From NCBI GenBank assembly GCA_037178975.1, contig JASJZH010000006.1, positions 248,001-312,000 of the forward strand: a DNA stretch of 64,000 nucleotides, written 5' to 3'. Under the pieces are notes generated by a model. That model did no database searches. It was given only the letters and a program-made list of their open reading frames with translations, and had not been told where the DNA came from. The number at the start of each line of letters is the position of its first letter. Positions within the stretch are counted from its first letter, which is position 1. Shown here in pieces: positions 36,588 to 49,050 of this stretch. The position numbers were made by a program, and so were the translations under genes. The stretch comes from Oscheius tipulae (taxonomy: Eukaryota; Nematoda; Chromadorea; Rhabditida; Rhabditidae).

Positions 36588-37642
36588 TTACACCATGTGG
36601 AAGTTTAGAAGAATGTTTTTCGAAGAACATAGCATAGAGATCAGACTCGGATTGTAGTAGCAAAGCGACGAATATCCGCGAAGTAAACAATGAGCCGGCT
36701 AGAGGAGTCTCATATTGATTGACCTGTAGCGGATCCCGCTGGGTTAAGGAGCATAATTGTCGACGGGACAGTTATGGATAGCCACAGTAGAGCTTGGGTC
36801 ATGCGCAGAAGTAGAAAAGAAACAGTGCTACAGAAAAATTGTTTGTTATCGTTTTTTTGAACATATAGCACTCCCACTGTTCCCTTTTCGACTGCACGTA
36901 GGCGTCGAAAACGGCAACCCATGCCATCTCTCAGCGCTCGATTGAAAGAAGAACGCTGAATGTCTCCGATTTCTCCTCAGAGACTTTGAAAAACAACGAA
37001 AATGGGCCGGAGAGCCTTCTCTCAAACTGATTTATTAACCAGTCTTGAACCAACATGTCAAACAGCCTCCGCCACACCCCATTGCGTGTTTCTCGCCACG
37101 CACACGACACTAATCAACTGTATTGTAAACAGAAACTTTCCGCGAGGGCATGTTTCTCGCGTGTTTAGTGCCTCTCGGCACAGTGTATTGACAATTCCCG
37201 CAACGGTTGCAATAGGGTCCCCTACATTATGCGCTGTGGCGAAGGACGTAAAGACGTTTAGGGGCAAGAAAAGCAGATTGTTGATGCCTTCTCGCTTTTT
37301 ATTATCTTTGTTTCCGAGACATGTCTCACTTAGTTCTCTCACAGCCCAATGATCTGTCCAATTCCTTCGCGAGAGATAACCTTGAGGACAGATCTCCTGC
37401 TGAGATCAGGCGCTCACTTTTCTGTTATTACCAGCCGTTAAAAGTCCTCGCTGCTCTAAACTTTTGCAAATCGTTTAACAAAACCCTTTTTCTGGTTCTA
37501 ATACTTTACTACAATGGATGAAAAAGTCACATTTAAGATTTAATGTTTAGCTCAAATCGTTGACTGGTACCTCTCTACTATTTCTGCATTAGGTATTACA
37601 TTTTCAGTTAATAGGTTACTGCATCAAACTTTTCTGGGTCAA
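36588..37642. other. Intergenic, no gene seen
   Basis: Upstream of the XK-related gene. Overlapping open frames are present on both strands at 37002-37350 without splice sites or known motifs. Confidence 0.3.
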
Positions 37643-38118
37643 TCTATTTTAAATTGTGCTCGCGTCTCTCTGTATGTGTGTGTCTGTTTGAAGCCATTAT
37701 TGCAATTCGTATGCACTTCTTTGTGCACACACTAATTTTTGGCAAGTCAATTCAGTTTGGGAGGTAGATTCTTTAGGAGTATTTTGCTTATATCATGGTA
37801 GCTCGACTGGCGAGGAACTTGCGGGTTGAAGTGAGGGGGTTGGGACCAAGACAGGCTGACAGAAAAGAACAGGGCAAAGTTCAAAGGATTCAGGTTATGA
37901 CTGCCATTGAGCCCCTCTAGGAGCGATGGCATTATATGGATAGGGAGTTAGGTTTGAGGGACGGGAAAATGGTTTCAAAGAATGAAAGGGAAGTGGGTTT
38001 GAGGAATGGAAAAATGGAACTGATTAGCAGTGGTCATTAGCAATCGTTTTACTGAGGAAATGCCAAGGTAGGTACGCCCTGTAGGGACGCAATAAGTTAG
38101 GCTAACTGATTTCGCTTG
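37643..38118 (+). mobile_element. Helitron-like repeat, copy E
   Basis: It starts TCTATTTTAAATTG after an A and ends CTTG before a T, like the family at 8203-9563. The 3' palindrome is shortened (GTTAGGCTAAC) and the end region is diverged. About 476 bp, non-coding, a solo copy. Confidence 0.65.
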
Positions 38119-39383
38119 TTTCATAAGATTGTATTTACGATTTCTGTCTTTGACCGTTTTTAGTCGCCATGACAACTGTTAATAGTGATATCCAGCTTAT
38201 TTTCATTGGCACGCGCTAGGGAAAAGATGGTCCGGCTGATCAGCAGGAACAACTACCACTTAAACCCTTTACGGACTCATTGTCTCCGTCATCATCGACA
38301 TCTGTGTAATGTGAACTGTATAGTCGCGTGTCTGACCAGTTTCAAGGCTTTTGCCCTGCCATCCTTGCAAAAACTGAGTACCATCCACGCTGTGTGTCCT
38401 CATTCAGCCATTTTGCCCCGTAAGATTTGCAATGGATACTGGTTCCGGTTGTCCGGCCGCCCCGACCGCAACCTGATCTCTTATCGTCTCATTTCCATAC
38501 TGTCCGCCCCTTAAAGATACCGCTATAGGAGATCATTTTTGGCTCGAGTTCTTTGCAGGCTGTTTATTGGTGAGTTTGTTTTTGACACTAGTACAAAAAG
38601 ATAAGTGCTTCGGCGAAACAATGGAGACACTTGTGAGCTGGGCGCGCGTATTGCTTGCACTTCCATTATAGTTTACTGTTATTTTAGAGATTGTAGTAGT
38701 TTTTTGGCAGCAATATCACCTTCCAAGCCTGGAGCAAGTAGCCATCATTTTAGATCTGTTACTAGTTTTTTTTGGAAGCTTACCGCGTGCTTTGCACCAA
38801 CACCGTTTTTCTACAGATTCAAGTATCTAGGCACACTTTCGTTTCAATATTCTCTAGCAATATCTATCGCCAAAAACTTACAAACTCCTGCTATTTAATA
38901 ACTTATAACCCAAGTAATTGAGCTAATCTTAAATGTAGAAAAAAGCAGACTATATTGTTTCATACAGTATTAGTTCTAGGTACTGTCATTTCCTGATATG
39001 AGACTATTTCAATTAGTCACTCTTTCTCGTCCTAAGTAGCTGAACCAGTTTATTCCCTCCTTTCAGTACTTATAGCGCAACCCATTAACCTCTGATTAAC
39101 TGGAACTTTTAAGGCGTGTCAGTAACATCATCTGACAAGAGCTATCAATCAAAAACTATTGCTTTCCATCTCTCGCGACAATAGACCCGAATGAAATGAT
39201 CAAGGGCGGTTACAAGAATCGGAGTTTTTATGTTTTACCAGCTGTTCTCTCTTTCGCCAAAATAGTGAACAGGCGAACGCTTTCGCTAAACGATAGCCTG
39301 TTGGCTGCTTTATCCTCTAATTCGATTAGCATTTCCCGTTTTTTCCTATGATCTTCATTCAGTCTTACAACATTTTTTTCAGT
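38119..39383. promoter_or_regulatory. Upstream region of the coiled-coil gene
   Basis: No exon is supported. A frame at 38227-38514 lacks splice sites and known motifs. The promoter of the plus-strand gene at 39384 should be here or further downstream, since an internal promoter is also possible. Confidence 0.3.
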
Positions 39384-42300
39384 ATGCTCGAGCACAAATC
39401 CATGGAGAGCCTGGAAGCTACAATGATGGTTGTGAACAGCGGCAGTGAGGAGGACCTGGTCGTGAGTTTTTTCCCGCACTCATTCGTAGATTCGATCATC
39501 GCGTTATAGTCCATCAGCTCTCGCTTTTCTCTCCTCCCTCGTTAAGGTCGTCCTCCTCCTTCCTATCACTCTTTGTTTAGCCACAATGTGTGCAAACAAT
39601 GTTCGTCTCTTTTGGATGTTTTGATTTAAGTGCTTCTTCCTCAACATGAGCCAACTTGATGTTGGCAAACAGATAACAAAGCTTTATTGTCCTAGCTTGT
39701 GATACTCTTCAAAAAGCACGTACTCATATATTCTTTGGAATGACTCTGTAAGAAGATTTTTGTTGCTGAAAAGAAATATATTTTTAGATGAGGCAAGTAT
39801 CAAATAACGTTTAGATAGGCAGTATAAGAATATAAATCAGTAAAAAGTTTTACCCATATCTTTGGCTCGGTTACTATGATGACACACAGAAGATACCACA
39901 AGAAAGTTATTAGAGCGCGGAAGACATTTTAAGGGTCATGGTTAAGGTAATTTGGAAACACTACCAGAGAAAGTTGTAGTATTTTAATGTTTTGAGCAGG
40001 AAATTTGGACAGACACTTCACGTCAACCTTTTCGAGAAGTAGGAAATATTGCCACCAATAACAGTACCTTCTTGTTAAATCTTTTCAATAGTTCCAAAGC
40101 ATTTTTATGAGCATGGAATACCAGCTTCGACTTTGTCAGAAAAACTTAAAATCTCCTTTCTGCTTCAACCAGCTTGATTCTAAGTTGTTACCGTATGGAA
40201 TAGATGACATAGGAAAGTTAAAAACATCGTAACGAAACTGGAAGGATTACGGATTTCTAGGTACCTGTTTAAGCAATTCTTCTGATTTGTGTTTTTTGAG
40301 AGAAACTACCGTTTTTCGTCCAAAAAAGACCTGCTTTGCCATACATTAATGAGATAGATACAGTAATTTTCGATCCTAAGTTTTGTTTCTTCGAGCTGGT
40401 ACCCATGCCTTTTAGCTTTTTTAATCAGTTGACGCGATAATAGCAGAATAAGAAGCCGAAACCGCTCTCTAATCGCTTCCAACAGTCTATTTGTACAAAC
40501 ACTTTAGTGGCTGGACAAGACGAGAGCTAAATATTGCTCCTCAGGTGTTTCCGGGAAGTCGGACATTGTTTCATCAGCATTGTTCATTCGAGATAATGAT
40601 TCCATAATCTAGTGATTCATTTCCGGAGAACACTGCCAGATAACACTCTTTTTCCAGAGCCATATGACATTCTCAGCTGAGAATCTGGACGGCTATTCCA
40701 CTCCGACAGGAAGCATACCGATTTTGGAGTCAAAAGAACCTGATAAGTCTTCGGGCGAAGACGACAAAACTGATTTTTTGGACGAGGTGGAGGACGACAA
40801 CACGTGAGTAATCCAATTAGGCGTTGTTCTTTTGTCGCAAGTTTTTCTTGTAGGGCGTAGTGGCGAGAAAAACGGGTTTTCTAGAACCGTGTTTTCTAAA
40901 AACTTTTGGTTTGACCACATCTATTCTTCTTTAAAAGGTTTTTAAAATTTCCTTCTACCACTTTCAAAGTTTAAAAGAATTCTTTGCGGAAGTCTGGCGA
41001 ACACATGCAAAAACCACCTTTTTGAAACAAGATATGTTGAAAATTGTTTTGACTTGATGCATATGTTAGGACGAGAGTAAACACTTTGTTGTGCACAGGT
41101 TTCGAACCTGCTTCTTAACTGGTTAGAACTCCAGCTAAAGCATTACAACTTTCAGCCCATACCAACTAGTCACAAGGTAGTATATCGGTCGTGTTTTGAA
41201 TTTTGAATTTTTTGGTGCCGAGACAAACCAATGCGGCCAACTTTTCCACTCCCACCCATTTAGCCCATGCCGTTAATCGCCAAAAAGTGAAACCAGCACA
41301 AATCGTACTAGTAGCCACCCGCCGAGAGAAAATGGCCACACCCGGACTGTATGACTCAGGGTCACTTTCAGGGGCCGGCGCAACTCTCCTACTCCTGATA
41401 AGGACGACGACACCCGATTGGTAAGTTCATGTTCATGTTTCATTATGAGGGACAAGCTTTCAATTTCTGTCCTATTCATCCAGATCTTTTTCTTCTGTTC
41501 GCGAACGTCTCATTACGTAAGCATTTGATATCCAGTCGGGCGAGAAAACTTTTCTATTCATCAATCTATTCACATATAAGCTCATTTTCCTTTGAATAGT
41601 GGCTTCTTGGCTGTTCGAGCTGTTTTTTCACAGAAGCCTCTCAGTGTTATCAGCAGTTGCTCTCAAGAAGTGACCACAGCGTCATTCAAGCCTTTGATTT
41701 GTGGCTTCTTGATTAGAGAAAACGGTCAATCTGTCGTTTGGCAATATCAGTGAGCTGTGATCTTGTGGCTATTACTTTTCCAGGATATTTATAAAAACTG
41801 TCAAAAACAAAAAACGAGATTCTGATTGCGATATTTTGTCAAGTTTTGATCAAAAAATAATTTCCCAACTTTTGGCTGAACACCTTGACTCAAGTGAGCA
41901 ATACTTAAACGCTTAACAGCCTTCTATGTATTTTAATACTGCGAGCTTTCAACACTTTGAAAACCTTTGTCAGGGCTATTTTTATTAAGACATAGAAATT
42001 CTTGTTTCGAAATATGCGGAATCTGACACATACTCCAAAATTTGAATATTGCAGCTGTTAATTGACCTCGAATCCATCTGCTTTTGTCCGACCTCATTTC
42101 AGTTTAACTATCTGCCAGTAGTTACTGGAACACCCAATCGTCTTTCTCAATTGTTTGAATTGAAGCTGGTTAACTCGACATCATCTTGTTTAGCCTAGAT
42201 GTTAAAAGTCAATGAAACAGTCGGCGACGTGACACTCGATCCTGACAATACTCCGAAAGTACAAGTGGGGTGTACTGACAACTTTTCCTATGCTGATGCA

Positions 42301-45214
42301 CAAAGCGCGCGAAAATCAAACATGTCACCAAGACTGTCAGGGCACTCCATCCAGCCGTGCGAGCGCTCTGATTTACGAGCGTGATTTTCCGCCACCACTG
42401 TTTGTAAGTGAGCGTGCGCACGAGGCGTTATTTTGTCCGAAAGTGCCCCCCTCGTGCTTGTTATTTACACCCCGCCCGTTGTCTCTCCTGTCTTTCATTT
42501 TTCATCAAATTCATCGACAGTGACATGCAGCTATCATTTTCTAATTTCATGCCCACACTTTTTCTGTTTAGCTTTGAGATCAGTCTTGGTTTCAGTCGAC
42601 AGAAGCAGCTGACATGCCGGATGCCTCGCTCCACAATTTACTCGAGGAAAACATACAGTTAAGATCCAGGATAGAGGAGCTCGAACAGAACCAACCTGGA
42701 ACTGTGAGTTTTTGAGGCTTTCATGAGGAAAACAGTTATTAGGCCTATGAAGTAGAGATCCAAGAGCTTCGACGACAAGTAGAAGAGGCCAATTCTTATG
42801 TAGATCAAGTCGACATTGAAGCAGAGCAGGTACGACTTTCTTACAAAACGGAAGTTCACATTCGTAGCATACCTTCAGAGTAAGCCAGACAGAGCTTATA
42901 AAACAAGATGTCATTTACATAAGAAAACTATTATTTAAAGTTCAGTGTATGTCAAAATATGAAGATTTGACTATCAGAGTTATCAGAGTACAGAACGTTA
43001 GAGGCATAAAATTGTTATTTCATTGAGCTAGCTTCAATTTTTGAGCATCAGGCTTATTCTGAGTAGCTTTAGAGTAGCTGTAGAACCCCGAAAACAAATA
43101 TTGCTTTGAGTTAGCAGCGCTAGCTAGCAATTTTAACAAGTCTTTGACTGGGAACAGTTTTGTTCTCCAGCGCATTATTTACCCGACAGCACTTCTCTAT
43201 TTACTCTTAACAAGATAGCCCGTGTCGTGTTACCGCGCGCACCTGGACTAGGTGCATGGAACTGTCAATTGCTGTTTTACAGTCCGGCATAAAGATTGAT
43301 TCGCCGAAACGGAAGCCCCCGGAAGCCTTATCTGCATGTTGGTTTTCGCAGAATGGCAACATTTATCTTCTGTGCCTGGACCTTTTTTGATGGGTGCGCC
43401 TTGTCACGCAAGATGGATTCATTAATCTAACCGTCCAGTTTACAGTTCGCGTAAATCAAACGGAGCGCGACGAAGGGCACAAAAGTAACGCCGAGAAACG
43501 AGTGATCGTCTTGATTTTTGAGCCAACTTCTACATGAGGCTGCAGCTGTGATAGTCAAGATTATGAGCAAACTATGTTTTAATTATTTAAAAAGAGACAG
43601 TTTGTTGTATCGCAAGCAAAAGCTGGCAAAACGGAGAAGTAGGAAATATTAAGAACCCTGAAGTTCAGCATACACGAAGTTTTTTTAAAATAATATCTAC
43701 AAAGTTTATAAAGTTCGTACTGTCTTATCACTTATTTTCGCATGATTCTTTTTCAGCAATACACGGAGTTGACCTCTGAAATTGATGAGCTGTGCACTTT
43801 GGTCGAGGCCAAGGAGAATGAGATTACCCGGCTGAAAGAACAGTTATTAGAGAAGAAGAAAGAGAACGAGAAATTGCAAGGTCTCTATGAACAGACGAAG
43901 ATCAATGGTGTCAGGCAGACTGAAGTCATTGAGAACTTGAGGTACTGTATACTGTCAGAATACCTAGACTTGAAAATTTAGGGACGAGCTGGATGCATCA
44001 AGAAGTAGACTTCGTGATTTGCAAAAAGATCGAGAACGACAACATGGCGAGTATGAGGCGATGAAGAAGCAGATAGATGCCGATAAAGGAGATATTCTTG
44101 CCAAGGTTAGTCTCGGCATTAAATTTGAAGGGGTCAAAGCACAGACCCTTGGGGAGGGGGAGATAGGTCTTAATGCTCTACCGGCTGAGCAATATTGGCC
44201 CACATTTGTCAATGTTGAATCTCGAGGTCAGGTCTCAGGTGTGATTCAACTATTATCGCTCGGGAAACACAAACCTGGTTTTTTTCGTCTTTCTATCATA
44301 CATCGTTTAATTGATTCCATTGCATCTAAGCTATCGGTCCACGTGCGGATCAACTTTTACTTTAAGTTAAGTTGTGAGCTTGAAGCGTACGATTTTTGAC
44401 GAACATTTCGATGTTAGTTCTAACAAACTTCAACTATATTTTGTATGCAAACAAAACTCGAATTGGAATCACGATTAAGTTGAAACCATCGATACTATTC
44501 CTCGCCAAGTCTAGAGGTGTTTTAAAGCTCGACATAACAGAACTGTAGGTACTAAAAATGAAGAGATGATATACTTTTCTCAAGTTATGCCTACATTGTA
44601 AAAGATTCAGTTGGATCAGGAACTCAATTTCAATATTAGAAATTATTGTCTTCCGTTTCAGGAAGTCATGATGAGCATGGAGCTGGAAGAAGTTCAACGA
44701 GAACTCAACCGTCAAAAGGAAATCCTTGACGCCACCAATGTTGCCAGTATAATTGATAGGGTCAGTCCATCCTGATGACCAACAAACGTTGACTGTTTTT
44801 TTTTACAGTGGGAACGAAGAGTTCGAGATCTCGAGACACAAGTGAGCGAACGTGACGTCATCGTTCACACCCAACAGGCCATTATCAACAAACTTAGATC
44901 TCAGAGTCCACCTGGTCGAGGTACCATAGTTTGTTAGTTCCGAAAAGATAATTCAGGGCCAAAAACGAACAGTGGCAGTAGTAGCTCTGAGTCTTTCCAT
45001 AGCCAGAGTGGAATCAATTCCAAGGAGAAAAGTACATTGTTTTCGTATATTTTAAGGTAAACCGCATCTACTAATGCCCATAATACATCATTTCAGCGAT
45101 CGTCATAATCAACTTGCCAATGTTTATGCCATAGGAAAGATTCTGGATTTGACATCAAATGAAGAACAGTACTTGGAGAAGATTCTCTCCCAAAGGGCAA
45201 ATCGTTATTACTGA
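39384..45214 (+). CDS. Long coiled-coil protein, golgin-like
   Basis: About eleven exons: 39384-39461, 40659-40802, 41372-41420, 42595-42703, 42743-42829, 43757-43942, 43980-44105, 44663-44760, about 44809-44922, about 44956-45056 and about 45098-45214. The start is ATG right after TTTTTTTCAGT. An acidic Ser-rich N-terminus (FSAENLDGYSTPTGSIPILE) leads into heptad-rich coiled coils (from HNLLEENIQLRSRIEELEQN to RRVRDLETQVSERD). The C-terminus reads LFSYILSDRHNQLANVYAIG then KILDLTSNEEQYLEKIL, resembling the GRIP/GRAB-type tails of golgins that bind Arf/Arl GTPases. Golgi tethering is therefore a fair guess, but the tail match is weak. Introns are long for this window (up to 1.2 kb), and one contains a SINE-like repeat. 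Confidence 0.75.
41090..41165 (-). repeat. tRNA-like repeat in an intron
   Basis: The minus strand contains an excellent B box in a T-arm hairpin (CAGGTTCGAAACCTG) preceded by a degenerate 5' part (TTTAGCTGGAGTTCTAACC). It lies in the second intron of the coiled-coil gene. Confidence 0.45.
44128..44203 (-). repeat. tRNA-derived SINE-like repeat, uninterrupted relative of the 47.5 kb site
   Basis: The minus strand reads GGGCCAATATTGCTCAGCCGG then TAGAGCATTAAGACCTATCTCC and AAGGGTC. It is nearly the same as the two halves around the TIR element at 47510-47872, where ACCTA and TATCTCC are the flanks. Here ACCTATCTCC is continuous. The T-arm is degenerate. Confidence 0.65.
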
Positions 45215-45248
45215 TGATTTTCTTTGTCTTCTTGTATATAAAATAATG

Positions 45249-47137
45249 TTATTGAAGAAGTGGCATTTCCGATCTGCTTGTCCTGACATCCAGGTCAAGA
45301 ACTACAGTTTTTGCTGCGGGGATGGGTGAACCTTGAAAGTTGATGCTTTGTTGTACAAGGAACGGCTGACCTTTTGGTTTGAGAGGCGGGGGAGGAACAA
45401 GAGTATACTCCGGAAGGACAGATTGAAGTATAGGAAAGACTCGAATGGCAGCATCACGCATCGGAAAGACGTCCCTGCAAACATAAATACACAAAAATAC
45501 TGGAGAACTAAATTGAATATTCAAAATTTCTAAGCTTCTTTCAAGTTTTCATTACTGCTCCATAGCAATACTTTACGTGAACCGATAAAGCAATGTCTAG
45601 CAATGTCGTATTCGCTCTAAAGACCAAAGAGAAAGAAAAAGAGAAGAATCGCAAACTTTGCAGGAAAACAAAAGGACAAAACTTTAAAAAGCTCAAATAC
45701 TGATACTTACCAGATTAATAGCACAGGATGAATGAAAGAGATGACTAAAGGTATGAATACGAAGCTTGTCTCCAGCAGTAAGCTGATTACCTTCAAAAGT
45801 ATGTAGTATTCATTTGTCCAACCTCCAAACCTCTTTTTGTGGATCGATTATGACATGGTTATACAAGAGCGTGATACCGGTAATGAAAAAGGTGAACTGC
45901 CACAGAAGAGTCTCCACAATAACCACTTCTTTAACTTGGACTGCCATTATTGTTGAGTGAGAGGGTCTGAAACGTGTGGAACAGTTCAGGTACTACTTAC
46001 GGATGTTCTCCTTTTCTTGTGTAAATATGGGAAACAAGAAGAGCGAAATTGTGCATGACTATGAGGAAAGTTAGAAGAAAGAATCCCAATTCCTTTGATC
46101 TGATGGCCAAGAGGATTGAACACTGGATCATAACGTTTTGTAGTGGAGAAAATGGTATACCTTCTCCATGTTTTCTGGACGAGTATCTCGATCAAAAGCT
46201 GTAAACAAAAGTGTGCATCCAACAGCTACTACCACAATGAGGCTTTGCCAAAAGCCCCAAATCGCTGTCCATGGCAGAGATTTTCTCAGTTCTCTGGAAC
46301 AAAGGTATCAATTAGAAGTTGTGTGCTCAATTTCACATTCACAGTTAGAAATTGCCGTATGAGATAGTGAGGCGCAATCAAATGAAAAATTTGGCTTCTC
46401 ACCAAGTTTTGTGGTAGAATATTCTCTACCTCAATAAGAAAGTCATTACACGCAGCAGACAGTGAAAGCTCTCAATGAATTTTAGTATGGTGAAATACTT
46501 TCAGATATCTTCATACACTATTTCCAAAGTTATTTGAAAAGCCTATTGCGACAGTTGCCAGTTGCAATATAGCACACAGTATGTCATATAGTGGAAAATG
46601 AGTTTTTAGCGTAGTCAAAATGACTCGAAATAGTTTGGTCAATGAGTTTGTGGCTGACAACTCTGGGGCTTTTCTATCCCCTCACAGTTTGTGTAGAAAC
46701 CCACTTCCTTTTCATCTTTGACTGAAGAGCAACCATTGTGGTCAGTATTGCACAGTGAATGTAACAAAATAGCAGTGGAAATTCTTGTAGTTTGCAAGAA
46801 ATGGTCGACACGAGGTTGATGCACGGATTATACATGCTGATAGTGATGAAGATGTTTCGAGCCAATTGAAAACAACCTAACAAAGAGAAATTTAGACTGG
46901 TAGCTGCCTGAAAGTCCGATCTTTTGAGCCCATAAAAACTGTTACAAGCATTTTCCGTTGACTCAAGGATATTGGTGCAGCTTCTCTTGAAAGAACAGTC
47001 ATCACGCAGTTTCCGACTATCGACAAGATAGAGAAGATCAGTTCAAATATGTGCACAATCCTATTAATTGGGTCATAAGTGAGTTGCGAGCTCGTTAAAC
47101 TGACCATAAATGAGGCTCTGTCATGCCCTCGGCACAT
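45249..47137 (-). CDS. Multipass membrane protein, serpentine-like, unidentified
   Basis: The start is ATG 47137 (MCRGHDRASFMVSLTSSQ). About eight exons run to a TAA at 45249. Hydrophobic segments: VHIFELIFSILSIVGNCVMT, the GCFQLARNIFITISMYN region, CYIHCAILTTMVALQ, ILCAILQLATVAIGF, LIVVVAVGCTLLF, LGFFLLTFLIVMHNFALLV, LLWQFTFFITGITLLY and FVFIPLVISFIHPVLL. The cytosolic tail is Pro-rich (LVPPPPLKPKGQP). Phases fit for most introns (for example ATA/GA before RELRKSLPW), but the joints near 45590 and 46630 are uncertain. The pattern suits a nematode chemoreceptor-type 7TM protein, yet no family motif was recognised. Two adjacent genes are a possible alternative. Confidence 0.5.
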
Positions 47138-47473
47138 GAAGGATTATCGATCTCGAGGCGTGTCATCTTTTTTGAAGAATCAAGGACATCTGTAGAGTTA
47201 AACGATAAATAAAGAATGACAGAAATTGAGGAAGGCAAAGAAAAACAGGCTTACTGGAACCGGAGACCCAATGCACTAAATTTCTACAAAACTTTAGCTT
47301 CAGGCGGCATTTTTTGGGTACATCGCATCGTTTCGTACAGAGATAGGGGATACCAAAGATGGATTTGATCTAAATAATAAAGGACAAATCACTGAGAATC
47401 TTTTGCCGAAATAGTCTAGCTCATCGGGACACAGATGTAATTGCACAGCTCGCGACTCATTGGCATCAAAAGT
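47138..47473. other. Short intergenic stretch
   Basis: No exon is seen between the membrane-protein start and the tRNA-shaped sequence. Confidence 0.4.
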
Positions 47474-47914
47474 GGACCGATAGCTCAGCCGGTAGAGCAT
47501 TGGGACCTATAGTCCATTTCCAACGATTAGCGGCAGTAAGCCAAATAAATTTTTAATCGGGGATCCGAACTCCCGACCCCACGATCCGTTGACCGCGCCA
47601 TCTGGCATTGCGCCATGGATGCATTCCCACCATCGATCGAGAGTGAAGATGCAAAAAAGTGGTTTCTATTTTGCTTGAAAAGCATAACGGTAAACTAACA
47701 ATCACAAAATATCAGAAAAGGGAAATATATGGAAACAAACAAAGCTGAAAAATGACCAAGAAATTTTGAATTCGCGCCGCATTTTCCGAGGCCCGTGATG
47801 GGACCCGATTTTTCGTTTTCGAAAAACCTTTAAAGAATTGGCTCACTGCCGCTATTCGTTGGAAATGGACTATATCTCCACCAAGGGTCGGCGGTTCGAT
47901 CCCGTCTCGGTCCA
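47474..47914 (+). pseudogene. tRNA-shaped sequence split by a TIR element
   Basis: The 5' half (47474-47509) and the 3' half (47875-47913), joined at one TA, make a 75-base tRNA-like unit. The GGACCGA / TCGGTCC acceptor arms pair over 7 bp, the D arm is GCTC...GAGC with a consensus A box, and the T arm is GGCGG-TTCGATC-CCGTC with a perfect B box. The anticodon arm (TTGGG-ACCTATC-TCCAC) is imperfect and the variable loop long, so a tRNA-derived SINE head is more likely than a once-working tRNA. The insertion lies in the anticodon loop. Confidence 0.65.
47510..47872 (-). mobile_element. Non-autonomous TIR element, family T copy 2a
   Basis: 363 bp with ends TAGTCCATTTCCAACGATTA and (inverted) TAATCG... 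type GTTGGAAATGGACTA. TA stands on each side (47508-47509 and 47873-47874), consistent with a TA target duplication. Its inside matches copy 1 in opposite orientation but lacks the central segment with the open frame. It carries a B-box-like block (minus strand GAGTTCGGATCCC). Confidence 0.7.
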
Positions 47915-47924
47915 AACATTTTTT

Positions 47925-48580
47925 TTCTAGTTTGTTGATATTTAATGCTTCTCTCGGCATCACGTTTTTTTTCGTTTCTTGTCATTTTTGTTGATTTTTT
48001 GTGGTTGTTTTTCTATCGTTATGCTTTCCAAGTGAAGTAAAAATGATCAACTGACGGTGTTCATAGACGCCACGGTTGATCGTTTCGGGTCGCCGCGCTC
48101 TGCGCATCTGAAAGGCTGAGGTCCTCTCGTTTCTCCATAGGGTTGAGTTGCTGTTCTTTCCGCCACATCATTGCACTCCCGCCGTTTTTTTGACGAAGCC
48201 AGGAAAAACGAGCTGGGCTTCATCGTCATAGAAGACCTCAGCTTTGCTCCGACCGGACCAAGCAGCAGACGCAGTCGAGGAAGAGACGATCGTATCGGAT
48301 GTTGAAGAAGAAGCTTCAACCAAGGACGAATAATTCATGGACTGGTTCCCGTTTACATTTTGATACATTCACTCGTATTGTTGTTTGTTTGTTGTTATAG
48401 AAAAAAACACCGTGGAAATCCAGTACTGGACGCAATGGTATTTGTCTTAGCCCTTCGACAAGGCAATGCATTCATGGCGCAATGCCAGGTTGCGCGGTCT
48501 ACTACGCATAGCGGGGTCGGGATTTCGGATCCCCGATTAGAAAATTTAATTGGCTTACTGCCGCTATTCGTTGGAAATTG
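47925..48580 (+). mobile_element. Family T element copy 2b, left end unclear
   Basis: The right end (GCCGCTATTCGTTGGAAATTGACTA) and most of the inside match copy 1, with an extra GC-richer segment at about 48045-48290. The minus strand holds a 66-codon frame at 48368-48168 (QNVNGNQSMNYSSLVEASSS...) related to that of copy 1. The left TIR is not seen, because the match starts right after the tRNA-like 3' half. Confidence 0.55.
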
Positions 48581-49050
48581 ACTATAGCCATTTGATAAGG
48601 AATTGCAGTTTACTCTCCTTCAAGAACACTTGCCGGGGATTTGATAATTTCAAGAGCTGATTTTGTTTGAAAGAAGTGTCAAAGGAGTGTTTTTGGATTT
48701 TCAAAACTGGATTTTAAAGCTAGATTTGTGAACGGATGAAAGCATTATTTTATCAAATCAGATTTAATAAGTGAGCAGTTAATTATCTTTTTGACTCTAA
48801 AAGAATTCTGTTTAGAATCGTACATCTGTTCCAAGTATTTACATCCTTAAATTCGGAACGGGAAGGGGAAAGCAAAGCAGACGGGAGAGAGAAGTGTGAA
48901 TGAGGCTCAATCAAGTGAGCGGCCTGCTTCTGCAAAAGCCTGGCACCCCCACTAACAAGCGGAAGGCAATGGCATCCGGATAAAGTCATTACACTGGCCA
49001 ACAACACGCAGACTGAAAACGACCTCTCCCTCACTCATCTCCAACAATAT
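48581..49050. other. Intergenic, no gene seen
   Basis: 3' flank of the secreted-protein gene at 49051. No coding exon is supported. Confidence 0.4.

Noticed and set aside
37002-37352. Open frames on both strands upstream of the XK-related gene
   Set aside because: No splice sites, no recognisable domains, and equal openness on both strands.
47474-47914. A working tRNA gene with a long intron
   Set aside because: The 363-bp insert has TIRs and relatives elsewhere; the anticodon stem is imperfect, and a related unit is clearly a repeat.
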